Positions 42,301 to 50,565 are shown, numbered from the stretch's first letter. The stretch: DNA of 64,000 bases from Fundidesulfovibrio putealis DSM 16056 (GCF_000429325.1 NZ_AUBQ01000012.1:186001-250000); one strand, 5' to 3'. Translations and numbers: made by a program. Notes: generated by a model not told the origin, from the sequence alone.

Positions 42301-44550
42301 ATGGATATAGAAAAAAGCATTCAGGAGCTGGCCGACAGGCTCCAGTACATCCAGGACATCTTCGGCGCCAGCAAGCACGAGGACGTGGCCCTGCTCTCCT
42401 CCAAGCTGGCAGAATTCCGCGCGCGCGAAACCGGCGCGGGCATGGCCGACAAGGTGAAGATGCTCTCCCAGTTGGAGGACCTCTTCGTGTTCGTGGAGAA
42501 GAAGCTCGACCCCGAGCTCACCCCCATGGACAAGGTGCGCATCGTCCGCCACCCGCAGCGCATCACGCTCAAGGACATTCTGGAGTTCTGCTACGACAAC
42601 TACACCGAGATCGGCGGGCAGGACGAGTACTCCATCGACCCCTCCATGCTGATCGCGCGCGCCTACATCACCCGCAGGCAGGGCGACAAGGTCCACAACC
42701 AGCCCGTGATGGTCATCGGCCAGGAAAAGGGCCACGGGCAGGAGTTCCGCAACGGCGGCTCCGTGAAGCCCTGGGGCAACGCCAAGGCCCTTCAGTACAT
42801 GAAGGTCGCCGAAACCGAGAACATCCCCATCCACACCTACGTGTTCACGCCCGGCGCGTTCCCCGTGGAGGACTACCCCGGCGCGGCCCAGCAGATCGCA
42901 CGCAACCTCTACGAGATGGCAGCGCTACGCGTCCCCGTGATCGCCTGCTTCTCCGAGGGCGGCTCCGGCGGCGCAGAAGCCATCGCCCTGGCCGACACGC
43001 GCCTCATGCTGTCGCACGGCTACTACTCGGTCATCTCCCCCGAGGGAGCGGGCGCCATCGAATCGGGCATCCGCCAGGGCCAGCGCGCCCCGGCCGAGCT
43101 TATCGACGCCTGCGCCACGCGCCTCAAGATCACCGCCGAGGACAACCTGCGCATGGGCTACATCGACCGCGTGGTGCAGGAGCCGCCCCTGGGCGCACGC
43201 CCCTACCACTACGATTTCTTCAAACGCCTGCGCCAGGAAATGATGATGGCCACCGACGAGGCCATGCTCTCCGTGAAGGGCATGAACTTCATCCGCGCCA
43301 AGGCCATCAAGCGCCGCAAGCAGGCCGCCCTGGCCGACGCCGAGTCCTTCTTCGTGCGCTGGTCCCTGGATGAGCGCGCCGCCGACCGGCTGGTGTGGAA
43401 GCGCTACAGCAAGTTTCGCAACATGGCCAAGAACGCCTGCGTGGACAAGACGCCTGCCTCGCGCCGCATGGCCGACTCGCTCCAGCAGATGTCCTGGTCC
43501 ACCTACTCCTACCTGCGTTACGAGTTCCTGCGCACCTACGGCCAGAAGGTGAAGCACCTGATGGAAGAGGCCGAGGCCGAAGTGCGCGTGGTGGCCGAGA
43601 GGGTGCTGCGCCCCTTCAAGCGCTCCGGCGCCAAGAAGGTGGACACCCAGACCATCCAGAAGCTCACAGAACTCTCCTGCGCCGAGGACGGCATCTGCCT
43701 GGACGGCGAAGGCGAGAGCTTCTACCTGAGCCCCAAGGGCCGCGAGGACAAGTCCGTCACCTGCCCCAACGCCGCCACCCACGGCTGCCTGGATCTCTGG
43801 GCACCGGACCTGTTCGGCGACTTCGCTGGCGTCTGCCAGTACTGCGGGCACCACTTCCCCATGGAGTACCAGTGGTTCATGCACAACGTGCTGGACAAGA
43901 ACTCCGTGATGGAGTTCGCCCAGGATGTGGAAGCGGGCAACCCCCTGGACTACCCCGGCTTCGACCAGAAGCTTGAGGAAGCCAAGAAGAAAAACAAGCT
44001 GAAAAGCTCCTGCGTCACCTTCGAGACCTCCATCGAGGGCATCAAGGTCGTGGTGGGCATGCTGGTGGCTCCCTTCCGGGGCGGCACCGTAGGCGCGGCC
44101 GAGGGCGAGAAGTTCATCCGCGCCCTGTCCCGCGCCCGCAAGAAGCACTATCCATTCCTGGCCTACGTGCACGGCACGGCGGGCATCCGCATCCAGGAGG
44201 GCACCAACGGCGTCATCCAGATGCCGCGCGCCACCATGGCCGTGCGCCGCTACATCGAAGCGGGCGGGCTGTACCTGGTGCTCTACGACACCAATTCCTA
44301 CGCGGGTCCCGTGGCCAGCTTCCTGGGCTGTTCGCCCTATCAGTTCTCCGTGCGCTCGGCCAACATCGGCTTCGCCGGCCCCGGCGTCATCAAGGAGACC
44401 ACCGGCACGGACATCCCCCCGGACTACCACATGGCCTACAACGCCCTGGCGCGCGGCCATATCCAGGGTATCTGGGACCGCCGCGAGATCAGAAACAACT
44501 TGGTGCAGGCCTTCCAGATCATCGGCGGCCGCAACCTCTACTACCGCTAA
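42301..44550 (+). CDS. Fused carboxyltransferase, AccA-like then AccD-like
   Basis: 749 residues. Residues about 1-330 are AccA-like (RITLKDILEFCYDNYTEIGG, IACFSEGGSGGAEAIALAD, YYSVISPEGAGAIE). Residues about 470-749 are AccD-like, with a zinc ribbon (CPNAATHGC ... CQYC) and GGLYLVLYDTNSYAGP. It transfers the carboxyl group from biotin to acetyl-CoA (malonyl-CoA). The order is alpha then beta, in one chain; E. coli uses separate AccA and AccD. A helical linker of about 140 residues joins the halves. Substrate could be propionyl-CoA, but the accA/accD resemblance favours acetyl-CoA. Confidence 0.85.
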   Translation: MDIEKSIQELADRLQYIQDIFGASKHEDVALLSSKLAEFRARETGAGMADKVKMLSQLEDLFVFVEKKLDPELTPMDKVRIVRHPQRITLKDILEFCYDNYTEIGGQDEYSIDPSMLIARAYITRRQGDKVHNQPVMVIGQEKGHGQEFRNGGSVKPWGNAKALQYMKVAETENIPIHTYVFTPGAFPVEDYPGAAQQIARNLYEMAALRVPVIACFSEGGSGGAEAIALADTRLMLSHGYYSVISPEGAGAIESGIRQGQRAPAELIDACATRLKITAEDNLRMGYIDRVVQEPPLGARPYHYDFFKRLRQEMMMATDEAMLSVKGMNFIRAKAIKRRKQAALADAESFFVRWSLDERAADRLVWKRYSKFRNMAKNACVDKTPASRRMADSLQQMSWSTYSYLRYEFLRTYGQKVKHLMEEAEAEVRVVAERVLRPFKRSGAKKVDTQTIQKLTELSCAEDGICLDGEGESFYLSPKGREDKSVTCPNAATHGCLDLWAPDLFGDFAGVCQYCGHHFPMEYQWFMHNVLDKNSVMEFAQDVEAGNPLDYPGFDQKLEEAKKKNKLKSSCVTFETSIEGIKVVVGMLVAPFRGGTVGAAEGEKFIRALSRARKKHYPFLAYVHGTAGIRIQEGTNGVIQMPRATMAVRRYIEAGGLYLVLYDTNSYAGPVASFLGCSPYQFSVRSANIGFAGPGVIKETTGTDIPPDYHMAYNALARGHIQGIWDRREIRNNLVQAFQIIGGRNLYYR

Positions 44551-44560
44551 GGGGTCAGCC

Positions 44561-45211
44561 GTGCAGGACGTGAAAGCCATACTCGAACAGATCAAGGCCT
44601 CCCCCTATGAGGAGGTCGAGGTGCTCGCCCCGCATTGCGGAGTGGTGGAATTCAAGGTTTCAGGCGAGGGAACAAAAGTGCTCGCCCCCAGCGGAACCTG
44701 GAAGGAAAAGCCCGGCACGCTCCTGGCCACCCTGGAGCGCGAACGCAACCCCCGCCCCATCACCTGCGGCCGCAAGGGCGTGGTGCAGAAGGTGCATGCC
44801 CACCTGAACGGCAAGTTCGTCGAAGCCGGGACCCCGCTCATGGTGCTCAGGCACTTTTTCACCAAGGACGAGGTCACCCAGCAGATACTGAAGAAGGTGC
44901 TGTTCCTCTTCCCCGCCCCGGAGCGCGCCAAGTACTACTTCACCCCGGAGACCGACAAGAAGGTGAAAGTTTCCGGCTGCCAGTCCGTCAAGATCAAGGA
45001 CGGCATGGAGCTGTTCATCGTCTCGCGCATGAAGCGCGAAAAGCCCCTGACCTACATGGGGCCTGAAGGCATCATCTACGCGGTCTACTTCTCCCACGAC
45101 ATGAACGTGGACGCCGGACAGCCGCTCATCAGCGTCTGCCCGGAAAGCCAGATGGGCGTCATCCGCGACGTGGTCAACAGGGTGCAGTCCGACTGGGAAG
45201 AGCGCGACTAA
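44561..45211 (+). CDS. Biotin carboxyl carrier-like protein
   Basis: 216 residues from GTG 44561 (AAGGGG upstream). The N-terminal half (about 20-95) is a biotinyl/lipoyl-like fold without a modifiable MK. The C-terminal half (about 130-215) carries SRMKREKPLTYMGPEGII with Lys158 where biotin would sit, followed by DAGQPLISV. The third residue of the motif is Arg, not Met. It is the only carrier candidate in the acc set, so Lys158 is the probable biotin site. Confidence 0.75.
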   Translation: MQDVKAILEQIKASPYEEVEVLAPHCGVVEFKVSGEGTKVLAPSGTWKEKPGTLLATLERERNPRPITCGRKGVVQKVHAHLNGKFVEAGTPLMVLRHFFTKDEVTQQILKKVLFLFPAPERAKYYFTPETDKKVKVSGCQSVKIKDGMELFIVSRMKREKPLTYMGPEGIIYAVYFSHDMNVDAGQPLISVCPESQMGVIRDVVNRVQSDWEERD

Positions 45212-45270
45212 CGCAAGATATCACTGGTTCTCCGCGTCGTGCAGAATTAAGGCGAAGAGAAGGCGAAGAT

Positions 45271-45627
45271 GCCTCCGGCGGCCAAAGGGCTTCGCCCTCT
45301 GGACACCCTCTCAGCTTCGCGTAGTGTCAGGCTAGTTCAGTCGTATTTCGATGACCAGGAAGCGCGCAAAGCCGCGCTTCCTGGTTTGAATTCCTGGAAT
45401 CGCCGTCTTCGGCGATGGCTGGCCGCCGGAATAAGCCGCTTTGGGCGTTCCCGGCGGATACCCCGCTTCACCGCCCCGCCGCAATCCGCCCGCGCACGAC
45501 GCGAAGCGGAAAGCCGGGTCCAGGGGAGGCATCTCTCCTGGCGGGTCAAGGGCAGAGCCCTTGCGGGTGCAGGGCGGAGCCCTGCCGGGTTCGGGCAGAG
45601 CCCGACGGGTCCAGGGCAGAGCCCTGG
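45271..45627. repeat. Island B: hairpin tracts in inverted orientation
   Basis: Left tract: GCCTCCGGCGGCC at 45271-45283 and hairpin 45282-45302, ending with GCTTCGCGTA at 45314-45323. A hairpin at 45354-45385 shares its core with the island A terminator but lacks a U-tract. Right tract, reversed: CGCGAAGC at 45500-45507, then five hairpins (45520-45541, 45547-45563, 45569-45585, 45591-45605, 45611-45627). The last touches the ribosome site of the 45642 gene. Shares about 60 bases (CACGACGCGAAGCGGAAAGC and flanks) with 38010-38040 of island A. Confidence 0.8.
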
Positions 45628-45641
45628 AAAGGAGAGTCTCC

Positions 45642-45989
45642 ATGGGCAAGCTCTTGCAGGTGCGCGTCAGCGCCACCACGCTTGATCCCGGCAAAGTCGA
45701 CTCGACCTGGCCCATTTTGAGCCATTTGGCCTACCCCCCCGGGCACGACTACGCCCCGGCAAAACGCGGAGTGCTCGAGCTTATCGACACGTTGCGCGCG
45801 CGCCTTACTGCCGGGGAAATCCCGCAGGGCGTGGCCGACAAGCTGAAGCCCTGGCTGGAGAAGGCGGAGCTGCTGTCGCACCAGCTCGAGGACGCCCTCG
45901 CCTCCTGGCAGGCGGAGAAGGCGCAGCAGCTTACGGAAAAAATCGAGGACGCCCTGGACGAGCTTGAAGACAGGGCCGGATACCGGTAG
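45642..45989 (+). CDS. Small helical protein, unknown function
   Basis: 115 residues with a strong GGAAAGGAGAG site. It begins MGKLLQVRVSATTLDPGKVD and is rich in Glu/Leu heptads later (KLKPWLEKAELLSHQLEDAL, EKIEDALDELEDRAGYR), so it is largely helical with a coiled coil. No signal peptide or recognised family. Its leader holds five tandem hairpins, which could control expression. Confidence 0.7.
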   Translation: MGKLLQVRVSATTLDPGKVDSTWPILSHLAYPPGHDYAPAKRGVLELIDTLRARLTAGEIPQGVADKLKPWLEKAELLSHQLEDALASWQAEKAQQLTEKIEDALDELEDRAGYR

Positions 45990-46081
45990 AGATTCGAGAC
46001 GCAAATACCGATTGCACAGCATGCGCGCTCCGGGTTGCAGAGGCCCAGGAACGCGAGACGAAAAATATCTGGAGGTTCGGC

Positions 46082-46600
46082 ATGGCGGGCAGCATCAATA
46101 AAGTCATTCTCATCGGCAGGTTGGGTCAAGACCCCAAGCTGACCTATCTTCCCTCCGGCGCGCCCGTTGCGGAGTTCACTCTGGCCACGGACGAGTCCTT
46201 CAAGAACCGCGAGGGCCAGAAGGAAGAGCGCACTGAATGGCACCGCATCAAGGTGTTCAACAAGGCCGCCGAGTTCTGCTCGAACTACCTGTCCAAGGGC
46301 CGTCTGGTGTACATTGAAGGCAGCATCCGCACCCGCACCTGGGACGACCAGCAGGGCCAGAAACGCTACATTACCGAAATCGTGGTCTCCGGCCCGCAGC
46401 ACACGGTACAGTTCATGGATTCCAAGGGCGGCGGCGTGGAAGCGGCTCCCGGCAACTACGGCGGCGACCAGCGCCGCCCGGCCCCGGCCCAGCAGCAACA
46501 GCCGCGCCAGCAGAACAACCGCCCGCAGCAGTCCTACGATGACAACCAGGGACCGGCCTTCCCGTCCGAAGCCTCCGGCATGGACGACGTGCCTTTCTAG
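46082..46600 (+). CDS. ssb: Single-stranded DNA-binding protein
   Basis: 172 residues. OB-fold with INKVILIGRLGQDP, APVAEFTLATDESF and GRLVYIEGSIRTRTW; a Gln/Gly/Pro-rich linker; and the acidic tip MDDVPF that recruits replication and repair proteins. Length and tail are typical. GGAGG lies before the ATG, and a good terminator follows. Confidence 0.97.
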   Translation: MAGSINKVILIGRLGQDPKLTYLPSGAPVAEFTLATDESFKNREGQKEERTEWHRIKVFNKAAEFCSNYLSKGRLVYIEGSIRTRTWDDQQGQKRYITEIVVSGPQHTVQFMDSKGGGVEAAPGNYGGDQRRPAPAQQQQPRQQNNRPQQSYDDNQGPAFPSEASGMDDVPF

Positions 46601-46630
46601 AAAACATCTCTAGAGAATCTGGCCAGATAA

Positions 46631-46667
46631 AGCCCGGCATGCGCACAGCATGCTGGGCTTTTTTTCT
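46631..46667 (+). terminator. Terminator of ssb
   Basis: AGCCCGGCATGC at 46631-46642 pairs with GCATGCTGGGCT ending at 46660 (one mismatch region), followed by TTTTTTT. Confidence 0.9.
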
Positions 46668-46927
46668 ACGAACCGGATTGATACCGCCAGCCGCAGCGCC
46701 AGGGAAGGGGGTACGGTCCCCACGCGCTTCTCCCGCGCTCAGTCCGCACGGACAGCCCACGACATCTTTATGAAACAGGATTCATACGACCATGTATTTG
46801 AATACGCTAGGCAATGACACAATGACCGACGTATCATCTCTTTTGTAATATTGGTTTCATTTGACTCCTCGCCCGTAAATGATGCAAGAATGGGTAATCA
46901 CTCTTTTGTCCGGCACGGAGGCTTGCC
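46668..46927. other. Intergenic region before exported Cys-rich protein
   Basis: About 260 bases. The second half is AT-rich and contains TTGACT at about 46860, a possible -35 element, though no convincing -10 follows at 17 bases. Nothing else was recognised. Confidence 0.4.
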
Positions 46928-47482
46928 ATGTTCATCAGAAAAAGCACCACGTTATTTGTGTTTATGTTTGTCGGCTTATTTGTCGCAATGGGCGCTCCCG
47001 CTTTGGCCAAACGCCAGGTCATCCAGGTTCAGCCTGCGCCGTCCTCGCAATCATACCAGGGCCAGCGGTTCATCCATGACGCGGGCGGGCAGGACTACTA
47101 CGTAGACAGCAAGGGCGCGTTGCACCTTGTCACCCGCCGGGTGATCGAAGCCCCCGGAGCCATGGGCGGACTGTATTACATCGAGGACGACGACAGGGCC
47201 TACTCCATCGACCAGTCTCAAAGGCTCTATTATCGGGATTCGTCCGGCGGTATCCACTTTCTTGAGGAAATCCGTCCTGGAAGAGCCATGGATTCGGTTA
47301 TCATCTCGCGCCAGACCGAAGGTTACGCGCCTGCAGCTCCGGCATGGAGCAGGGAATCGTGCGAGAGCCAATGGCAATCCTGCATGTCAGGGTGCAACGG
47401 GATATCCTCCAGACAGAAATACGACCGTCCAAACTGCGTCAGCAATTGCGACGTCATACGCAGAGGCTGCCTGGGCCGTTAG
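46928..47482 (+). CDS. Exported protein with mirror-symmetric cysteine motif
   Basis: 184 residues with GGAGG before the ATG. Sec signal (about 1-28, ending PALAKR) and a Tyr/Asp-rich central region with repeats such as QDYYVDSKGALHLVT, LYYIEDDDRAYSID, LYYRDSSGGIHFLE: three similar beta-hairpin units. The C-terminal 40 residues hold six cysteines spaced C-x6-C-x3-C-x13-C-x3-C-x6-C, a twin CX3C pattern typical of disulfide-locked helical hairpins. Family not recognised. Probably periplasmic. Confidence 0.75.
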   Translation: MFIRKSTTLFVFMFVGLFVAMGAPALAKRQVIQVQPAPSSQSYQGQRFIHDAGGQDYYVDSKGALHLVTRRVIEAPGAMGGLYYIEDDDRAYSIDQSQRLYYRDSSGGIHFLEEIRPGRAMDSVIISRQTEGYAPAAPAWSRESCESQWQSCMSGCNGISSRQKYDRPNCVSNCDVIRRGCLGR

Positions 47483-47489
47483 TGTGGCG

Positions 47490-47520
47490 TCCTCAAAATC
47501 AATGCACACCATTTTGAGGA
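47490..47520 (+). other. Hairpin after exported Cys-rich gene
   Basis: TCCTCAAAAT at 47490-47499 pairs with ATTTTGAGGA at 47511-47520. No U-tract follows (TATACACATT), so it is a weak terminator candidate. Confidence 0.5.
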
Positions 47521-47548
47521 TATACACATTAAATAATGATTCTATTCG

Positions 47549-47563
47549 TGAACTATATGTTCA
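47549..47563. promoter_or_regulatory. Palindrome before csbD-like gene
   Basis: TGAAC-TATAT-GTTCA, 5-base arms, in an AT-rich stretch 28 bases before the TTG start. It may be an operator for the stress-type gene. Confidence 0.3.
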
Positions 47564-47590
47564 TGTTTTTCACAGACGCGACACGAGCTG

Positions 47591-47872
47591 TTGGTTCTAC
47601 CAGACGCCGAGGTTCAAAACAGAGCACCTCTGAATTGGGATCTCATCGCGGGAAACTGGAAACAGTTGAAGGGCAACGTCCTGGAGGAGTGGGGCAAGCT
47701 GACGGATGACCATATCTCCGAAACCGCCGGGAAACGCGAACAACTGATGGGCAAGATTCAGGAGACGTACGGCGTTTCCAAGGAAGAGGCGGGTAGGCAG
47801 GTCGATGAATTCGCCGCATCCCTCCACGACGCTCTCTTCTCTAAACCCAAGCATCAGGACCGGAACCGGTAG
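47591..47872 (+). CDS. CsbD-like stress protein with unusual start
   Basis: Up to 93 residues. The body matches CsbD: NWDLIAGNWKQLKGNV, EEWGKLTDD, AGKREQLMGKIQETYGVS KEEAGRQVDEF. CsbD proteins are small, general-stress proteins of unknown biochemistry. Normally they begin MNWD; here that position is CTG AAT TGG, and the only usual start upstream is TTG 47591, giving MVLPDAEVQNRAPLNWD. No ribosome site is clear for either, so the start is unsure and the N-terminal lead may be eroded. Confidence 0.8.
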   Translation: MVLPDAEVQNRAPLNWDLIAGNWKQLKGNVLEEWGKLTDDHISETAGKREQLMGKIQETYGVSKEEAGRQVDEFAASLHDALFSKPKHQDRNR

Positions 47873-48014
47873 CAGCCCTAAGAGCATGACGGGGCGCCGT
47901 GATGGATCGCACGGCGTCCCAGTTGTGGTGCGACCGCCGCCTGGAGCAGGCATTTCCGGGGTAAGCCGGGCGTCCTGCCGCAACCTTCCCCGCATACCGG
48001 GAACGGAGCGAAAG

Positions 48015-48206
48015 ATGCCTACCGAATACGTGAAGAAGCTGGCCAAGGAACACGGCATGTCCATCGAGGAAGCCGAGGACAAATGGAAAGAGGCCATGAA
48101 ACTGGCCAAGGAAGAAGAGAATGTGGACGACTATTTCGCCTATGTCACCGCCATTTTCAAATCCTTGATGGGGGAACCAAAAGGGCACGCCACCAAAAAG
48201 CAATAA
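48015..48206 (+). CDS. Small acidic/basic helical protein, 63 aa
   Basis: 63 residues from ATG 48015, preceded by GGAGCGAAAG. It begins MPTEYVKKLAKEHGMSIEEA and is charged and helical (EDKWKEAMKLAKEEENVDDYFAYV), with a lysine-rich end. No signal or membrane helix. It follows the csbD-like gene by 142 bases and may share its stress context. The longer open frame upstream has no support. Confidence 0.65.
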   Translation: MPTEYVKKLAKEHGMSIEEAEDKWKEAMKLAKEEENVDDYFAYVTAIFKSLMGEPKGHATKKQ

Positions 48207-48290
48207 CGGACGGTAAGCGAAGGAAACCATGACGGCTGGACTGCCGTGCGGGGAGCATCGGCAAGAGACGCACCCGGCCCGTTTGCCTCG

Positions 48291-49436
48291 TTACTTCGGC
48301 TTGTAGGCTATCCGGTAGACCGCTCCGGCCCGGTCGTCGCTCACCAGCAGCGCCCCGTCCGGCATGACCAGCACGTCCACAGGCCTCCCCCAGGCGTCGC
48401 GGTTCTTCAGCCAGCCGGAAGCGAAGGTCTCGTATTGAAGTGAACCATCTTCCTGGAAGCGGACCAGGGAAACGCGGTACCCGACCTTGGTGGAGCGGTT
48501 CCAGGAACCGTGCTCGGCTATGAATATCTGGCCCTGGTAGGCCTTCGGGAACATCTGGCCGGTGTAGAAGGCCATGCCCAGGGCGGCCACGTGCGCGGGC
48601 AGCGTCAAGGCTGGCGGGGCGAACGAAGCGCAGTCCTTGCCGAGGCCGAGTTTTGGGTCAGGCAGTCCTGGATGGCAGTAAGGAAACCCGAAATCCAGGC
48701 CAGGGGTTGGCGCGCGGTGCAGGCTGTCCGGCGGGGCGTCGTCGCCCATCCAGTCGCGGCCGTTGTTGGTGAACCAGAGCGCGCCCGTGCCCGGCTGCCA
48801 GGCGAAACCCACCGTGTTTCGGATGCCCCGCGCATAGACATCTCGCTTTCCGCTGCGCACGTCCAGGCGCATGATCGTGGAATAGGGGTCCGGGCGTTCA
48901 CAGACGTTGCACGGCGCGCCGACCGGCACATAGAGCCAGCCGTCGGGGCCGAAGGCGATGTACTTCCACCCGTGGTGCCTGTCCGAAGGGAATCCGTCCG
49001 CCACCACTTCAGACCGTGGCGGGTTTGCCAGCCGGGTCTCGATGCCGGGGAAGCGCAGCACGCGGCTGACTTCGGCCACATAGAGGTCGCCGTCCCGGAA
49101 GGCCACTCCGTTTGGCATGTTCAGACCCCGCGCGATGAGGTGCACTGTCCTGCCCTGCCCTGCCCCCCGGTCCTCGATGGCGTAGACCGAGCCGCCCTCG
49201 CGGTTGCCCACGAATACCGTGCCCTTCGCGCCCAGCGCCAAGGATCGCGCGTCGGGCACGTCGGCGTAAAGCTCGATCGTGAATCCCTCCGGCAGCTTGA
49301 TCTCATCAAGATTCGTCCTGGCGCATAGCGGCGACGCCAGGGCGGTCAACAGGAGCGACACCAGGGGCAGGAGCCCCAGCCCGAGCACTCCAGGGAAACG
49401 GCCAGGGCGCGGAAACACGAAGAACCGCCAACTCAT
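48291..49436 (-). CDS. PQQ-dependent sugar dehydrogenase-like beta-propeller
   Basis: 381 residues from ATG 49436 (GGAGG upstream). An N-terminal hydrophobic export or anchor helix (about 15-35) precedes a six-bladed propeller of the soluble glucose/sorbosone dehydrogenase type: LPEGFTIELYADVPDARSLA, GLNMPNGVAFRDGDLYVAEV, HGWKYIAFGPDGWLYVPVG, FTNNGRDWMGDDAPPD, FIAEHGSWNRSTKVGYRV, MPDGALLVSDDRAGAVYRI. It probably oxidises an aldose with a quinone cofactor in the periplasm. No PQQ synthesis genes are visible; a PqqD-like gene lies 2 kb away in another operon. Confidence 0.85.
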   Translation of the reverse strand: MSWRFFVFPRPGRFPGVLGLGLLPLVSLLLTALASPLCARTNLDEIKLPEGFTIELYADVPDARSLALGAKGTVFVGNREGGSVYAIEDRGAGQGRTVHLIARGLNMPNGVAFRDGDLYVAEVSRVLRFPGIETRLANPPRSEVVADGFPSDRHHGWKYIAFGPDGWLYVPVGAPCNVCERPDPYSTIMRLDVRSGKRDVYARGIRNTVGFAWQPGTGALWFTNNGRDWMGDDAPPDSLHRAPTPGLDFGFPYCHPGLPDPKLGLGKDCASFAPPALTLPAHVAALGMAFYTGQMFPKAYQGQIFIAEHGSWNRSTKVGYRVSLVRFQEDGSLQYETFASGWLKNRDAWGRPVDVLVMPDGALLVSDDRAGAVYRIAYKPK

Positions 49437-49575
49437 GTGGCCTCCAAGGAACCGATGTTTGTCCCCGGATAACAGCTTTCGGCGATCCGGCAAAGTAAAG
49501 CCTTAAATGTTTTTGCTCATCCGCCCAAGTATGCTACGGAGAATGAGATTCGCACACTTTCAAAGGAGCAATGCC

Positions 49576-50070
49576 ATGCGTAACAATTTCCTGTTGAACA
49601 TTCCGCGCATTCTGCTGGCCTGCCTCTTCACGGCGGCCCTTCTGGCGCCTCCGGTTGCTCAGGCTCAAGACGAAGCATCCAGCAAGGCCTCGCCAAGTAA
49701 GCCTTCCGGCACGGTGACCCTGACCATGGGACAAGGAGGACTGCTCCTGAGCGCCTCCGCAGGCAGCGGCACCCTGGTCTTCAAGAACAAGCGGCACCCC
49801 TTCGAACTCGGTGGGATCGGTCTGGGGCAACTTGGCGGCTCCAAGGCCACCTGCGTGGGCGAAGTGTACAACCTCACCCAGCTTGAGGATTTTAACGGAG
49901 CCTATGTGCAGTTAAAGACCGGCGTCACCGGCACGGACGGCAAAGGCGAAATCTGGCTCAAGAACACCAAAGGCGTGGAAATCAGGCTGCGCTCCAAAAC
50001 CAAGGGACTGGAGCTGACCGCCTCCGCCGAGGGAGTGCTGATCAAACTGAAGAGCGCCAAGAAGAAATAG
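49576..50070 (+). CDS. Exported protein, DUF1134/EipA-like
   Basis: 164 residues from ATG 49576 (AAAGGAG upstream). Sec signal (MRNNFLLNIPRILLACLFTA, ending VAQAQ). The mature domain is beta-rich (GTLVFKNKRHPFELGGIG, GEVYNLTQLEDFNGAYVQL, GEIWLKNTKGVEIRLRSKTK), resembling from memory the DUF1134/EipA envelope proteins. It should be periplasmic. It runs in the same direction as the VOC gene 70 bases on. Confidence 0.7.
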   Translation: MRNNFLLNIPRILLACLFTAALLAPPVAQAQDEASSKASPSKPSGTVTLTMGQGGLLLSASAGSGTLVFKNKRHPFELGGIGLGQLGGSKATCVGEVYNLTQLEDFNGAYVQLKTGVTGTDGKGEIWLKNTKGVEIRLRSKTKGLELTASAEGVLIKLKSAKKK

Positions 50071-50139
50071 CTGACAGGACGACCGGGCGGGCTCGGCGTG
50101 GAACCCATTACAGGCAACACATCCGGAGGGGGATTCGTC

Positions 50140-50544
50140 ATGCAGGTTCAACCCTACCTGTTCTTTGAAGGCCGGTGCGAAGAGGCGATCGAGTTCTACC
50201 GCAATACCCTTGGAGCCGAAGTGACGGCGCTGTTTCACTACAAGGACAGTCCAGATCCGAACACGATTCCGCCTGGCTCCGAAGACAAGGTGATGCACGC
50301 CAACCTGCGCGTCGGGGATTCGGTGATGATGGTGTCAGACGGCCTTTGCAAGGGCCAACCGGGCTTCCAGGGCTTTTCGCTCTCGCTCTCCGCGTCGAGC
50401 GATGCCGAGGCCGAGCGGCTGTTCACCGCCCTGGGTCAAGGCGGGCAGGTTCAGATGCCGCTGGGCAAGACCTTCTTTGCTTCGAGCTTCGGCATGCTCG
50501 CCGACCGTTTTGGAGTATCGTGGATGATAATCGTGGCTTCATGA
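50140..50544 (+). CDS. VOC (glyoxalase-like, PhnB-type) protein
   Basis: 134 residues from ATG 50140 (GGAGGGGG upstream). It begins MQVQPYLFFEGRCEEAIEFY, typical of the PhnB/DUF1428-like VOC family, and continues NTLGAEVTALFHYKD, VMHANLRVGDSVMMVSDG and SSFGMLADRFGVSWMI. VOC proteins bind metals and act as lyases, dioxygenases or resistance proteins; the substrate here is unknown. A terminator follows. Confidence 0.88.
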   Translation: MQVQPYLFFEGRCEEAIEFYRNTLGAEVTALFHYKDSPDPNTIPPGSEDKVMHANLRVGDSVMMVSDGLCKGQPGFQGFSLSLSASSDAEAERLFTALGQGGQVQMPLGKTFFASSFGMLADRFGVSWMIIVAS

Positions 50545-50565
50545 GCCGCGTTCAGCAGAAACGCG

